A DNA stretch of 64,000 nucleotides from Photobacterium profundum (GTDB lineage: Bacteria; Pseudomonadota; Gammaproteobacteria; Enterobacterales; Vibrionaceae): positions 620,001 to 684,000 of the forward strand of contig NZ_PYOD01000002.1 in assembly GCF_003026285.1 (NCBI RefSeq), read 5' to 3'. The number at the start of each line of letters is the position of its first letter. The stretch's first letter is position 1. Under the pieces are notes generated by a model that saw only the letters and a list, made by a program, of their open reading frames with translations, did no database searches and was not told where the DNA came from. The position numbers and the translations under genes are program-made. Below are positions 18,846-31,487 of this stretch, piece by piece.

Positions 18846-19766
18846 CTACTGCGTGGTATGGGCCGAGTCCATTTTCATGTCCATCGGCTTATCAACGCCC
18901 ATATCCATGTTTAATGACCCTTTAAATTGCTGAACGATCGAGCCGTACAAATAATCTGGCAAGTGTGAGTAATACGTCACAGGAACCTGCTTACTTGGTG
19001 CTGCCAACGCTTTAAACGCAGCCATATCAATCATTGGAGGTGCCGACTGTTGAACTTGCTTCACCCACTGATCGAATGTTGCTTGATCAGGCATCGCCTG
19101 CGCTTTGAACTTCATATCAGAGAAGCCCGCACCGCTGTAGCTTGACGAGATGCCGTCATACTGACCCGCTTCGTTTGCCACCAAATTCACCCGCGTAACC
19201 ATGCCAGCCATCGCATAAATCTGACTGCCAAGTTGAGGGATAAAAAAGGCGTTCATCACACTGTTTGATGTAACTTTAAAAGTGACAGGGACATCTTTAG
19301 GAAAAGCCACATAGTTCACCGTAGCAATGTGCTGATCGGGATAAATGAACAACCATTTCCAATCTAATGACACCACTTCAATGGTCATAGGTTTGACCGA
19401 ACTCACCAGTGGCTTACCGGGGTCAAGTTCATGGGTGGTTTGCCACGTTATTGTGCCCAATATCGCGATAATAACGATAGGGATAGTCCACACTACGACT
19501 TCGATTTTGGTTGAATGCGCCCATTCTGGCGTATATTTTTCACCTGTATTTGAGGCGCGATATTTATATGAAAAATAAAACGTCATCAAAATAACGGGAA
19601 TAACCACAATTAACATGAGAAGTAAGGACGTTATTATGAGATCTTTTTCTTGTTCGCCAATCAAACCTTTTGGGTCAAAAAGCACAGACTGACAGCCGGA
19701 AAGTAGCAACACTGAAAATGTTAGTATTCCTCCTAACACGAGGCGTTTATATCTTGAGGCTTCCAT
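18846..19766 (-). CDS. cyoA: Cytochrome bo3 ubiquinol oxidase subunit II
   Basis: Lipoprotein subunit II, 306 aa. The lipobox LLLSGC has Cys25 as the acylated residue, then two transmembrane helices (about 42-65 and 88-108), and a periplasmic cupredoxin-like domain. It lacks the CuA ligand set, as expected for a quinol (not cytochrome c) oxidase. The C-terminal tail is Met/Asp-rich ([15 protein letters not shown]). It is the first gene of the operon, with a long AT-rich gap upstream. Confidence 0.95.
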   Translation of the reverse strand: MEASRYKRLVLGGILTFSVLLLSGCQSVLFDPKGLIGEQEKDLIITSLLLMLIVVIPVILMTFYFSYKYRASNTGEKYTPEWAHSTKIEVVVWTIPIVIIAILGTITWQTTHELDPGKPLVSSVKPMTIEVVSLDWKWLFIYPDQHIATVNYVAFPKDVPVTFKVTSNSVMNAFFIPQLGSQIYAMAGMVTRVNLVANEAGQYDGISSSYSGAGFSDMKFKAQAMPDQATFDQWVKQVQQSAPPMIDMAAFKALAAPSKQVPVTYYSHLPDYLYGSIVQQFKGSLNMDMGVDKPMDMKMDSAHTTQ

Positions 19767-20398
19767 TTACAATTCTCGGTTTATTTGCCTGTTTTATTTT
19801 GGTGTGACAAAGCACAGCTCATGAAATAAAAACTGCATTATTGTTTTAAGTGAAATAATAACTAATGTGTCTATTTTTAGTGTGTATTAGCCTGACGTGC
19901 CAGTTATCGCATGTGTTAACAAATATCACCAAATGATGTTGTTATGGCTTAGCTGAACAAAGTGAATTACTCACTTTTCTTATTTTCATGATTAAACAAC
20001 CCTCAATAAGTTAGCTACTTAGTAACACACAAGATTAATAGTCAGTTTGTTACACCCCCAAGAGCATTCCGTTACATTTGATAACATTGTGCTGATAAAT
20101 TCGACACATAACACCATCCAAAAATGCAACATAAGTTTCATTATTTGAAGCACGCATTATATGTTGAACAATGTATACCTCATCAATATGGGGGATATTA
20201 ATTACCGCTTCCACATAATATAAACTGAATTATTACCCATAAAAAAACAGCTCATACACATTAACAAGCTTATTAAAAATAACGTCACCGTCTTCTTTAT
20301 TATTGCATTAAATATCTAAAAAACACTCAAGTGATATTTTTATCATTATCTTTTATTAATGATAAAATCGCCTCTCACGCCTTAAAAAACGGCATCTT
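19767..20398. other. AT-rich gap upstream of cyoA
   Basis: About 630 bp without a convincing gene. It should hold the cyoA promoter near its left end. The one clear structure is the inverted repeat at 20338-20367. No RNA gene or riboswitch was recognised. Confidence 0.5.
20338..20367. repeat. Perfect 11-bp inverted repeat
   Basis: TTTTATCATTA / TAATGATAAAA with an 8-nt spacer. It could be a regulator operator (the halves resemble Fur half-sites in reverse order) or a weak AT-rich hairpin. Confidence 0.5.
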
Positions 20399-20667
20399 TT
20401 ACATCGGAATTACAAGACCCCCCCTTTCTTGGCCTGCAATAACTAGGTCGATAAAATAGTAGTCGTCATATTTTGCTTTATCGTCTTTCAACGTAAAAGT
20501 ATCACTCAATTTGGGGCTTTTATCTCAATACACTTGTTGATCAGACTCGCCAGTTTTTTATAACTAATACCAGCAGAGAGTAGAGTTTGTCCGCAGTATG
20601 CTTCGATAGAAAAATGCACCTTTAAAGATACTGAATTTGTGATCTTATTGGCATTTATACAAAAGAC
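20399..20667 (-). pseudogene. Decayed gene fragment, family not recognised
   Basis: Two adjacent frames read like one protein broken by a frameshift near 20515-20525. The upstream piece includes HFSIEAYCGQTLLSAGISY and ends in KCIEIKAPN. The downstream piece reads SDTFTLKDDKAKYDDYYFID and ends GGLVIPM. Both are protein-like in composition, but no start with a ribosome site is seen. The original function is unknown. Confidence 0.35.
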
Positions 20668-20753
20668 TCAAAGGGAAGAAAAGTTAGACAATACTGTAGC
20701 CATTAAACATCCCTCAGTGGGTAAGAAACTCTCATAACAAAAATAAGCAGAGA

Positions 20754-21932
20754 TCAAATACACTTATGGGTAGATGCTTTTTGGATAGCATAATGACTAC
20801 ATTGATTAAACTGAGCAAATGCCTGAAGCTTTTCTTCTAAAGCAGTAAAAAATATTTCTTTTTCCTTCACTGACGATTCAATGAATAAGTGAATCACATT
20901 GAGTGTGCTAGTTTGTTTATCGACCTTACAATCCGCCCTCGTAACTAGCGTCCCATCCCACACAACCGGTAAACAAAAATAACCGAACTGACGCTTGGCG
21001 GCAGGAACATAGCATTCAAGAAGATATTTATAATTAAAAATAGATTGTGTTCGCTTTCGCTGGATAAGTAAGTTATCGAATGGAGAAAGAATGTGAACTT
21101 GTTTTTTATTTAGCCGCTTGTCGAGTAGAAGCAAGGCATCACAGCAAGCAAAATAAACAAACTCATTAATGATGACTCTTTTAATATCGCCCCTTTCAAG
21201 CAACACATTCAACGCTTGACTAGCCAATGTTTTAACATTTTTAAGTAGGTAGGTAATTTCAGCCAAATTTCCGAAACCGTGAGCTCTTAAGTAACTCAAT
21301 ACTAAAAATTGCCCATGCTCTTGCTCTTGCTCTTGCTCTTGCTCTGTAGGTATTGAGGCATCTACATCATTTGGTAATACTCGCTGCGTTAAATCATAGA
21401 CCTTATGAAAATTTTTACGCTCAGCGATCATAAGATCCCCCTGCATAAATAAAGTTTCTAAGGCTTGTTTAGAGGGTTTACTGCCCCACCCATTCGTTTT
21501 ATGACTTTTAGAGACAAAGTCTTTCGCCATTAATGGGCCTTCACTCTCTATTCGCTGAAGAACATCAGCCATCAGTTTGTGATCTTTCTTATACCAATGG
21601 CTTTGTTGACCCATTTTGAGCGCCGTCTTGCGAGGTAGGCTGAATCGATAGTCCCTCATTGGCAGGTAAGAGGCAGCATGCGACCAATACTCAAATACTT
21701 TTTTGTCTGCAACGAGCTGATCAAGGTGAGCAACTTGATATCTGGGGTTTCGACTCCAAAGTGTATGATGATGTGCGCGCTGAACGACTGATATGGTATC
21801 TATCTGCACATAACCTAAGCGCTCAAAAACGTTTAAGGTTTCTGTATACGCGCTACCTTTTAGCGACCTTGTTGAAATACATTGTGAAAGCAGCGCAAGC
21901 TTTCGTGCCTGAGGCAAAGAAAGTGTTCTCAT
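20754..21932 (-). CDS. AlkX/YcaQ-type winged-helix DNA glycosylase
   Basis: HTH_42 superfamily protein (392 aa), the family of DNA glycosylases that unhook interstrand crosslinks and remove bulky alkylated bases. The QxD catalytic motif of the YcaQ/AlkX subfamily is visible as VQIDTI (Gln43, Asp45), followed by AHHHTLWSRNPRY. The start is ATG 21932 (AGGGAAAG upstream) rather than 21947. An in-frame (Glu-Gln) run at about residues 200-208 is coded by a hexanucleotide repeat. The gene stands alone. Confidence 0.85.
   Translation of the reverse strand: MRTLSLPQARKLALLSQCISTRSLKGSAYTETLNVFERLGYVQIDTISVVQRAHHHTLWSRNPRYQVAHLDQLVADKKVFEYWSHAASYLPMRDYRFSLPRKTALKMGQQSHWYKKDHKLMADVLQRIESEGPLMAKDFVSKSHKTNGWGSKPSKQALETLFMQGDLMIAERKNFHKVYDLTQRVLPNDVDASIPTEQEQEQEQEHGQFLVLSYLRAHGFGNLAEITYLLKNVKTLASQALNVLLERGDIKRVIINEFVYFACCDALLLLDKRLNKKQVHILSPFDNLLIQRKRTQSIFNYKYLLECYVPAAKRQFGYFCLPVVWDGTLVTRADCKVDKQTSTLNVIHLFIESSVKEKEIFFTALEEKLQAFAQFNQCSHYAIQKASTHKCI
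21319..21350. repeat. In-frame hexanucleotide repeat in the glycosylase gene
   Basis: About five copies of TTGCTC, coding on the minus strand for alternating Glu-Gln. Changes in copy number would keep the frame and only alter the length of a linker. Confidence 0.8.
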
Positions 21933-22018
21933 ATTACTTTCCCTCATGAGTTAGGATTGCCACTAATAACCCTTCTATTCACATTACCCATTAGTATAGA
22001 AGCCATTTGTTGAAAGAA

Positions 22019-22222
22019 ATGAGGCTTAAAACGCAAAGCAACCAAGTGTATAGTAAACAAAGCATTTGGGATTCAATATTACTTGGAGAGAGAAAGGTCC
22101 GAAAAAAAATTCGCAGTTTCATCACTGGCTCAAAAGGACTTCTAACAAAACCGAGAATGGAAAATCACACTGGCAATTATGTTCAAGAATATAAAGTATT
22201 CATCCAAGAGTTAGGGTTATAA
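22019..22222 (+). CDS. Doubtful small basic protein, 67 aa
   Basis: Open frame from ATG 22019 with a Lys/Arg-rich composition (GERKVRKKIRSF) and no recognised domain. It may be a real small gene or part of a decayed one, since its neighbourhood (20400-23200) carries other gene remains. Confidence 0.3.
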   Translation: MRLKTQSNQVYSKQSIWDSILLGERKVRKKIRSFITGSKGLLTKPRMENHTGNYVQEYKVFIQELGL

Positions 22223-22389
22223 AAACATCACGTTGACGCGTTTTACTCCGTAGTTTTAGTATGTGGTGTGCTTGGAAAATTAGTCGTGGCGCACCTTATG
22301 CCCGGCGGTAAATTTGAAGGCATTGTCAAAACTCGAGTGAATTTGGTGTAGAATTATAGAGTCGTAAACTGCACAAAAGTTAGGTATGA

Positions 22390-22743
22390 ATGAACAATAA
22401 CCGAGAGATAATCGCGCTTCTACGTGAGCGTATCCCGTCGTTCGAGTGTGTGGAGGGGTGCCACGATTGTTGCGGACCAGTAACAACGTCTTCGGAAGAA
22501 ATGTCACGCCTGCCAGTGAAAACGGACGCTGAACATGAAGCCGCATTAAATGAGTTTGATTGTGTACACCTAGGTCCTAAGGGTTGCACAGTGTACGAGG
22601 AACGACCATTGATCTGTCGATTGTTTGGCACAACACCGCGTATGCCCTGCCCAAATGGTTGTCGCCCAAAAGAGATGATTGACTTGAAAACCGAGCGTCA
22701 GATCCATCATTACATCAGGAACACACGGCAAGTGTTGGTGTAG
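22390..22743 (+). CDS. YkgJ-family cysteine-cluster protein
   Basis: 117-aa protein of the YkgJ/Fe-or-Zn-chelating cysteine cluster family (PF03692 type). Cysteine motifs are CVEGCHDCCGP near residue 20, then HLGPKGCTVYEERPLICRLFG, and a final CPNGC. This is the family order C-x3-C-x2-CC ... C-x-x-Y-x-x-RP-x-x-C-R. The metal and role are unknown. TAGG lies about 8 nt before ATG 22390. Confidence 0.85.
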   Translation: MNNNREIIALLRERIPSFECVEGCHDCCGPVTTSSEEMSRLPVKTDAEHEAALNEFDCVHLGPKGCTVYEERPLICRLFGTTPRMPCPNGCRPKEMIDLKTERQIHHYIRNTRQVLV

Positions 22744-22939
22744 AACAGATAAGGATATGTGTCGCGAAGCTGGCACCGATCCGAAATCTTGAACAAGTTC
22801 GAGATCTATTGGCTATACACTTTTTTGAACATAATAAAACGTATGGCAAATCGCACAATCAACGACAAATGAAGCTTATGATTTCAGCGAAAACAAAATA
22901 TCGCTGAAACAAAAGGTGTCTTTCCCTTCAAGTAATCCA

Positions 22940-23196
22940 AACTGAGTTTTCTAACAAAAAAAATCTTACATGGCGCTGAATCTGTCTGTAACTCTTTTGT
23001 CCAAGGGGCTGCACTAGAGCTTACCGACGGCAAGCGCATCAATAGTGTGAGCCTGGGTATGATTAAACAAACTATGGATCTGATACCTGGTTTAGATACA
23101 ACTGGCGCGATCGATATTGATAAGGTGGTACAGGCATACCGTGAGGTGATTATGGATAGCAAGGTGAACGGTACAGTGCTGAAGATGATGCCATAG
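22940..23196 (+). pseudogene. Remnant of a short-chain dehydrogenase gene (3' half)
   Basis: An open frame without a proper start reads FVQGAALELTDGKRINSVSL followed by GMI, and ends NGTVLKMMP. This matches the C-terminal half of SDR proteins: the helix after the YxxxK site, the RINxVSPGxI strand-loop and the AxAYxxxIxxxxNGxVLxM tail. The N-terminal Rossmann glycine motif and the YxxxK site are absent upstream, so the gene is truncated. Confidence 0.6.
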
Positions 23197-23404
23197 CACT
23201 TAAAACATTCGGAGCTATCTTAGCCGCAATGCCTAAACAGTAAGCTGGGTACAGCTAAATTCACAGGAAATGAATACCATCCAGCCGCACTATTATTATT
23301 TTTTTAAAGCCTCCTAATGTTCAAGAGAATTGCATAACAATATGAATTATAATAAAAATTATCACATCTATAAATTTACATTGCTATTGCAACTCCACTT
23401 AGAA

Positions 23405-23440
23405 TCAGCCTTTGACACGCGGCGAATTGTCAAAGGCTGA
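23405..23440 (-). terminator. Stem-loop after the ygjV-like gene
   Basis: Perfect 12-bp stem CAGCCTTTGACA/TGTCAAAGGCTG with a 10-nt loop, starting 16 bp past the minus-strand stop. The U-tract is short (TTCTAAG), so termination strength is uncertain. Confidence 0.6.
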
Positions 23441-23455
23441 GTTCAATTGAATAGC

Positions 23456-23962
23456 TTAGGTTAGGAGTAATAGTTTCTTTATATGTATTCGATAGTAGCC
23501 AATAGCACTGCTTATAATAAATAGAACATCTAATAATACCGCGACTGGAGATCCAACAATGATGTCGTGAATAAGCCAAACCACGGTACCTATAACCATA
23601 AGCCAACGCATGAGCTTATCGTTACGACTAAATGAAGCCTTAGTATGAAATAGCGACCCGATACAGCTCAATACACTCGTGATACCGCTGAAGGTTAGCG
23701 CCGTGCCCAGTAGTGTGACCAAATAAAATAGCCATTTCATTCTAGGATCGGATATGAAGATTCCAGCTAAGTAACGACATGCCCCAATGACAAGCAAGCA
23801 TGCAGCCGTCCATTCTTTTAACAAGGCAAAATGAGCAGCAATTAGTAACGCGGAAATAAATAAAGTCGTTAAAAGTTTATTTCGATTTTTGAACTGGAAT
23901 GAGGCGATATCGAATAGCGAAGCCAATCCAGCTAAGATTTGAGAAGCGATAAAAAATGACAC
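23456..23962 (-). CDS. YgjV-family inner-membrane protein
   Basis: 168-aa polytopic protein (about six helices) matching the YgjV family. The N-terminus SQILAGLASLFDIASFQFKN, the GACRYLAGIF segment and the end with LLDVLFIISSAIGYYR fit family conservation. Function unknown. It is monocistronic with a strong stem-loop behind it. Confidence 0.75.
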   Translation of the reverse strand: MSFFIASQILAGLASLFDIASFQFKNRNKLLTTLFISALLIAAHFALLKEWTAACLLVIGACRYLAGIFISDPRMKWLFYLVTLLGTALTFSGITSVLSCIGSLFHTKASFSRNDKLMRWLMVIGTVVWLIHDIIVGSPVAVLLDVLFIISSAIGYYRIHIKKLLLLT

Positions 23963-24440
23963 ATGTCCTCCATTGAGGAGATATAAATGATCAGGGGTAA
24001 GATGTGAAATTCACTTGCAGATGTGCTCTATATTAACAATGTGAAATAGCATTAAGTCATGAGCAGAAAACACTAACAAGAGGCTCAGTATTAAAAGCGA
24101 TCAAGCTCGCTGGCAATGTTTAATGTCATTACTATCTATTTCAACGCCTTAGATACATTGAGTGAACGAATAGGAAGACTAATTACTGGGGAGGTAAACG
24201 GCAACGGCTTGAGAGGATAGGTAAATACGATATAGGCTTGAGAACATTGGACTAGCTAAAAAGCGCATTACTTTGTTCTCCGTTTTTACTTATTTGTAAA
24301 ATAATTGAGTCGTCAGTTTATACGTTCACTCTAAACAAATAAACCAATGTTACTTTTTATTACAGTTCTATCCATCTAATGGAACCAATATATAATCACT
24401 CCATCGCGATTAGATTAATTCAAGTAGCATCAAATTACAG
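23963..24440. other. Gap with no recognised gene
   Basis: About 480 bp between ygjV-like and the atp terminator. Only short broken frames are present, and no RNA structure or repeat was recognised. Confidence 0.5.
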
Positions 24441-24442
24441 AC

Positions 24443-24475
24443 AAAAAAATACTCTGATATCGGTACATATCAGAG
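24443..24475 (-). terminator. Terminator of the atp operon
   Basis: Stem CTCTGATAT/ATATCAGAG with loop GTACCG on the minus strand, followed there by TATTTTTTT. It lies 30 bp past the atpC stop, a strong intrinsic terminator. Near-identical to the stem-loop at 11471. Confidence 0.88.
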
Positions 24476-24506
24476 CATTCAATCGATAGTGATGTACTGG
24501 AGTTGT

Positions 24507-24950
24507 TTAGCGACGCCTCTGTTTTTGGGTTAATTCAACGGCACGTAACTGAGCCATTGCTTTCGCCAAATCCATCTGCGCTTGCGCAAAGTTGATATCG
24601 TGACCTTGCTTATTAATATTCTCTTCTGCTGCACGTCGTGCTTCATTCGCACGAGCTTCATCAATATCTTTACCGTGCATGGCTGTATCAGCCAATACCG
24701 TTACTAATGAAGGTTGAACCTCAACAATACCGCCTGAAATGTAGAGAATTTCGTCATCCCCTTTCAAATCAGTTTGAAAATAAGCAACGCCAGGTTTAAT
24801 ACGACTCAGCAAAGGAGAGTGACCAGGGCGAATACCAAGTTCACCATCAAGACCCGAAATAGCCAAAGCATGTGCTTTACCACTAAATAACGGACCTTCT
24901 GCACTCACAATGTTGAGTTGGAATGTATTCTGAGTAACGCCGATAGCCAT
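24507..24950 (-). CDS. atpC: F1Fo ATP synthase epsilon subunit
   Basis: 147 aa. The beta-sandwich N-domain starts TFQLNIVSAEGPLFSG and includes GELGIRPGHSPLLSRIKPG, the standard epsilon signature. The C-terminal helical hairpin ends with Arg-rich QKQRRR. It is part of the F1 central stalk and regulates ATPase activity. It is the last gene of the operon, 15 bp after atpD. Confidence 0.95.
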   Translation of the reverse strand: MAIGVTQNTFQLNIVSAEGPLFSGKAHALAISGLDGELGIRPGHSPLLSRIKPGVAYFQTDLKGDDEILYISGGIVEVQPSLVTVLADTAMHGKDIDEARANEARRAAEENINKQGHDINFAQAQMDLAKAMAQLRAVELTQKQRRR

Positions 24951-24965
24951 AAATCCTCCTCAAAC

Positions 24966-26372
<1,407 letters not shown>

Positions 26373-27248
26373 TTAAACGGCTTGTGCACCGGCTACGATT
26401 TCACTTAACTCTTGGGTTATAGCGCTTTGGCGAGCTTTGTTATAAATCAGCTGCAAATCGTTAATAATATCGCCTGCATTATCTGTCGCCGATTTCATCG
26501 CGACCATTCGTGCTGCTTGTTCACAAGCAATACTTTCAACGGTACCTTGATACACCTGAGATTCGATGTAACGCTGCATTAAGGCGTTGAGTATGTCTTT
26601 TGGATCGGGTTCGTAGATGTAATCCCAGCGACTATTTGCATCATTGGGTTTATTGTCTTGCGACTCATCGTTATCTGGATGCGGCAATAATTGCGTTATA
26701 CGTGGATTCTGTACCATCGTATTAACAAATTCGTTGTATACCAAATACAAGCGATCAATTTTACCGTCATCAAAGTGCTCAAGCATGGCTTTAACAGTAC
26801 CGAGCAAATCTTCCAATTTAGGCTTATCACCCAAACCCGATGTTTGTGCAATCACGTTGCCAAAACGGTGGAAAAACGAAACTGCTTTTGAGCCGATTAA
26901 CGTCAAATCTACTTCAACGTTTTTCTCTTGCCATTGACGCATATCCGTTATTGCACGCTTAAACAGGTTGGTATTTAAGCCACCACATAAGCCTCGATCT
27001 GAGGATATGATGATGTACGCCACACGTTTTGCTTCACGCTCTTCAAGATAGGGATGCTTATACTCTAATGAGCCCGATACAACATGGCTGATTACCTTGC
27101 GCATGTTTACAGCGTAAGGACGGGTTGCCGCCATGTTGTCTTGCACTTTCCGCATCTTACTTGCGGCAACCATTTCCATTGCACTGGTGATCTTTTGCGT
27201 ATTTTGTACGCTCGCTATCTTGGTGCGAATTTCTTTTGCGTTTGCCAT
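26373..27248 (-). CDS. atpG: F1Fo ATP synthase gamma subunit
   Basis: Central rotor shaft, 291 aa. The N-terminal coiled coil starts [20 protein letters not shown], the conserved [12 protein letters not shown] loop is present, and the C-terminal helix has [21 protein letters not shown] good AGGAG ribosome site precedes the ATG. An Asp/Asn-rich insert lies near residue 195. Confidence 0.96.
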   Translation of the reverse strand: MANAKEIRTKIASVQNTQKITSAMEMVAASKMRKVQDNMAATRPYAVNMRKVISHVVSGSLEYKHPYLEEREAKRVAYIIISSDRGLCGGLNTNLFKRAITDMRQWQEKNVEVDLTLIGSKAVSFFHRFGNVIAQTSGLGDKPKLEDLLGTVKAMLEHFDDGKIDRLYLVYNEFVNTMVQNPRITQLLPHPDNDESQDNKPNDANSRWDYIYEPDPKDILNALMQRYIESQVYQGTVESIACEQAARMVAMKSATDNAGDIINDLQLIYNKARQSAITQELSEIVAGAQAV

Positions 27249-27322
27249 TTTTAGCTCCTATCAACATTCACGATGGGTTGATGTCAGCGAGATTTACCAC
27301 GCTGTATTTACCCTGTTTCGAG

Positions 27323-28864
27323 TTACCACGACTGTGTCGCGGTGAATGTTTTCAGTAGCTTGTGTAGGCTTTGTTCAATATCGTCGTCGTATTGACCCGT
27401 CTGGTTGATGGTATCTAGCAACGATGAATGTTCGCTTTTCGCGTACGCCATTAATGCGGATTCAAATTCCCCAATTCTGGCTAGTGGCACATCACCTAAA
27501 TAGCCTTTTTCAGCAGAGAAAATAGCGATCGCTTGCTCCGCAACAGACATTGGTGCGTACTGCTTTTGCTTCATCAACTCTGTCACTTTTTCACCGTGAT
27601 CAAGTTGCTTACGTGTTGCGTCATCAAGATCTGATGAGAACTGAGCAAAAGCCGCAAGTTCACGATACTGAGCAAGTGCAGTACGAATACCACCAGACAG
27701 TTTCTTCACAATTTTCGTTTGCGCCGCACCACCTACACGAGATACCGAAATACCTGGGTCAACCGCAGGGCGTAAACCCGAGTTAAATAAATGCGTTTGT
27801 AGGAAGATCTGTCCATCAGTAATCGAGATCACATTCGTCGGTACGAAAGCTGATACATCACCCGCTTGGGTTTCGATAATTGGTAGTGCTGTTAATGACC
27901 CCGTTTTGCCTTTTACTTTACCTTTAGTAAAGCGCTCAACATACGATACGTTTACACGAGATGCACGTTCTAACAGACGAGAGTGGAGGTAGAACACATC
28001 GCCAGGGAAAGCTTCACGACCCGGTGGACGCTTAAGCAATAGTGAAATTTGACGGTAAGCAACCGCTTGTTTAGACAGGTCATCATAAACAATCAATGCA
28101 TCTTCACCACGGTCACGGAAGTATTCACCCATGGTACAACCAGAATAAGGCGCTAGGTATTGAAGTGCTGCCGCATCAGATGCTGTTGCTACAACAACAA
28201 TCGTATTTTTTAACGCGTCATGCTCTTCCAGCTTACGTACTACGTTAGCAATGGTTGATGCTTTCTGACCAATCGCCACGTAAACACATTTAATACCAGA
28301 ATCTTTCTGGTTAATAATGGCGTCGATCGCCATCGCCGTTTTACCCGTTTGACGGTCACCGATAATCAGCTCACGTTGTCCACGACCAATTGGCACCATC
28401 GAATCGACCGCTTTATAACCCGTTTGGATAGGCTGATCGACTGATTGACGTTCAATAACACCAGGGGCGATAATTTCGACAGGTGAATAACCATCGTTTT
28501 CAATTGCGCCTTTACCATCAATCGCTTGACCAAGCGTATTAACAACACGGCCCAGTAAACCACGACCAACTGGTACTTCAAGAATACGTCCAGTCCCTTT
28601 TACTTTAAGACCTTCAGCAAGATCCGAATACGGACCCATTACCACAGCACCTACGGAATGGCGCTCTAGGTTAAGCGCCAATGCGTAGCGATTACCTGGT
28701 AGTTCAATCATCTCGCCTTGCATAACATCAGCAAGACCATTAATACTAATAATACCGTCACTTACTGAGACGATAGTACCTTCGTTACGAGCTTGGCTCG
28801 TCACATTAAAGGTTGCGATACGTTGTCTAATTAGATCGCTGATTTCATTTGAATTTAATTGCAT
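27323..28864 (-). CDS. atpA: F1Fo ATP synthase alpha subunit
   Basis: Non-catalytic F1 nucleotide-binding subunit, 513 aa, full length. It has Walker [10 protein letters not shown] (about residue 170), the arginine-finger region [13 protein letters not shown], and the N-terminal [14 protein letters not shown] that contacts delta. It lies 12 bp after atpH. Confidence 0.97.
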   Translation of the reverse strand: MQLNSNEISDLIRQRIATFNVTSQARNEGTIVSVSDGIISINGLADVMQGEMIELPGNRYALALNLERHSVGAVVMGPYSDLAEGLKVKGTGRILEVPVGRGLLGRVVNTLGQAIDGKGAIENDGYSPVEIIAPGVIERQSVDQPIQTGYKAVDSMVPIGRGQRELIIGDRQTGKTAMAIDAIINQKDSGIKCVYVAIGQKASTIANVVRKLEEHDALKNTIVVVATASDAAALQYLAPYSGCTMGEYFRDRGEDALIVYDDLSKQAVAYRQISLLLKRPPGREAFPGDVFYLHSRLLERASRVNVSYVERFTKGKVKGKTGSLTALPIIETQAGDVSAFVPTNVISITDGQIFLQTHLFNSGLRPAVDPGISVSRVGGAAQTKIVKKLSGGIRTALAQYRELAAFAQFSSDLDDATRKQLDHGEKVTELMKQKQYAPMSVAEQAIAIFSAEKGYLGDVPLARIGEFESALMAYAKSEHSSLLDTINQTGQYDDDIEQSLHKLLKTFTATQSW

Positions 28865-28876
28865 ATCTATTACCCG

Positions 28877-29425
28877 TTACGCTTGTAGACTACTTGCTAG
28901 TCGGTTCATCGAGCTCTTGAGAGTGCCATCAATAACCAGTTCTCCAGCTTTGATAAGCATGCCGCCAACTAGCGATTCATCTATCTGACAATCCAACTCA
29001 ACACTGCGAGAAAGACGCTTTTCCAATGCTTTAACCAAATTAACTTTTTGTTCTTCCGTTAATGGTTCAACAGATAACACTGTCGCTTCTATAGTGCGTT
29101 CAAAGTCCGCTTTCATTTCCATGAAAAGATTTAGAACGTCAGGAAGAACAATTAATCGGCTATTTTCTGCCATCACTCGAACAAAGTTCTGACCATGTTC
29201 ATCAAGTAAGCCTTCACAGATATCTAAAAACATCAGCGTAAAAGCCTCGGCGTTTTTCGCGCCTTTGAAATCAATTTCTTTGATTTCCTGAAGAATCACG
29301 GGCTGGTGAGCAACATCTGCTGCGGCCATTAACATGTATGCCCACTGGTCGAGCGACTTATTGGCTAAAGCAAAATCAAACGCGGCTTTGGCATAAGGTT
29401 GAGCTATCGTTTTTAGATCTGACAT
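28877..29425 (-). CDS. atpH: F1Fo ATP synthase delta subunit
   Basis: Peripheral stalk subunit, 182 aa. The start TIAQPYAKAAFDFALAN is typical, and the C-terminal signature is SLVGGMLIKAGELVIDGTLK. It links the F1 head to the b-subunit stalk. It lies 14 bp after atpF. Confidence 0.95.
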   Translation of the reverse strand: MSDLKTIAQPYAKAAFDFALANKSLDQWAYMLMAAADVAHQPVILQEIKEIDFKGAKNAEAFTLMFLDICEGLLDEHGQNFVRVMAENSRLIVLPDVLNLFMEMKADFERTIEATVLSVEPLTEEQKVNLVKALEKRLSRSVELDCQIDESLVGGMLIKAGELVIDGTLKSSMNRLASSLQA

Positions 29426-29439
29426 GGTGATCTCCCCGA

Positions 29440-29910
29440 TTACATTTCCGTAATTAGCTTATTAACAAATTCACGGTTTGCAGCATTATCAAGGTTGCGT
29501 TTAATCAATTTTTCCGCGCTTTCGATAACCAAATCTGACATTTCTTGACGAAGTTCTTGCCTTAGGCGATTACGCTCACTTTCGAGCTCTGATTGACCCT
29601 GAGCAATGATTCGAGCTTTCTCGGTATCACCTTCTAGCTTGGCATCTTCAATAATTTGGCTACGGCGTTTATTGCCTTGTTCAACCAAATCACTTGCACT
29701 TTGTTTCGCTTCAACCATTAGTTGATCACCGTTGGCTTTTGCTAGTTCAAGTTCTTTTGCCGCTAGATCCATCTGGCTAAGCCCTTCGGCTATTTCACGC
29801 TGACGTTCATCAATCAATGCGGTCAATGGTGGCCATACGTATTTCATACATAACCATACAAAAATCACGAAGGATATTGCTTGGCCAAGCATGGTTGCAT
29901 TTAAGTTCAT
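29440..29910 (-). CDS. atpF: F1Fo ATP synthase b subunit
   Basis: 156 aa. One N-terminal membrane helix (about residues 5-26, GQAISFVIFVWLCMKYVWPP) is followed by a long charged coiled coil to the end. It forms the dimeric peripheral stalk. It has the same length as E. coli AtpF. Confidence 0.96.
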   Translation of the reverse strand: MNLNATMLGQAISFVIFVWLCMKYVWPPLTALIDERQREIAEGLSQMDLAAKELELAKANGDQLMVEAKQSASDLVEQGNKRRSQIIEDAKLEGDTEKARIIAQGQSELESERNRLRQELRQEMSDLVIESAEKLIKRNLDNAANREFVNKLITEM

Positions 29911-29994
29911 ACATCCTCACTCTTTAATTAATGCTTGGTAGCAACAGCGCTAAACATCAAGTACTTCGCGCTGTATCACCGCAGTAGTCATTTA

Positions 29995-30231
29995 TTAAGC
30001 AACAGCGAAAATGATATATAGACCAATACCAACACCGATCATTGGAACCGCATCGACAAGGCCCATCATGATGAAGAACTGAGTTCGAAGCATTGGAGTA
30101 AGATCCGGTTGACGCGCTACACCTTCAAGGTATTTACCCGCCAAGTTACCAATACCACTTGCAGCACCTGCCGCACCTAAACCAATTAATAGTGCGCCAG
30201 CAACGTAAAGAACTGCACTTACGATATCCAT
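29995..30231 (-). CDS. atpE: F1Fo ATP synthase c subunit
   Basis: Rotor-ring proteolipid of 78 aa: two helices joined by the polar loop ARQPDL. The ion-carrying acid is the Asp in [11 protein letters not shown] of helix 2. That Asp, and the absence of the Gln/Glu/Ser set of sodium-type rings, point to proton coupling. ATG 30231 has TTTGGAG 8 nt upstream, whereas the frame can open earlier at a TTG that is part of this ribosome site. Confidence 0.93.
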   Translation of the reverse strand: MDIVSAVLYVAGALLIGLGAAGAASGIGNLAGKYLEGVARQPDLTPMLRTQFFIMMGLVDAVPMIGVGIGLYIIFAVA

Positions 30232-30319
30232 GAATGACTCCAAATTTGTTATAAATTAAATTAACGATAAATAAGATAAATAGTGGCTAGAGATTGTTAA
30301 TAGCTAAGACGCTAAATAA

Positions 30320-31487
<1,168 letters not shown>

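Noticed and set aside
19767-20398. Possible riboswitch or small RNA before cyoA
   Set aside because: Only one AT-rich inverted repeat is visible, with no conserved riboswitch features.
22884-23162. 92-codon minus frame
   Set aside because: It is the antisense of the short-chain dehydrogenase remnant on plus.
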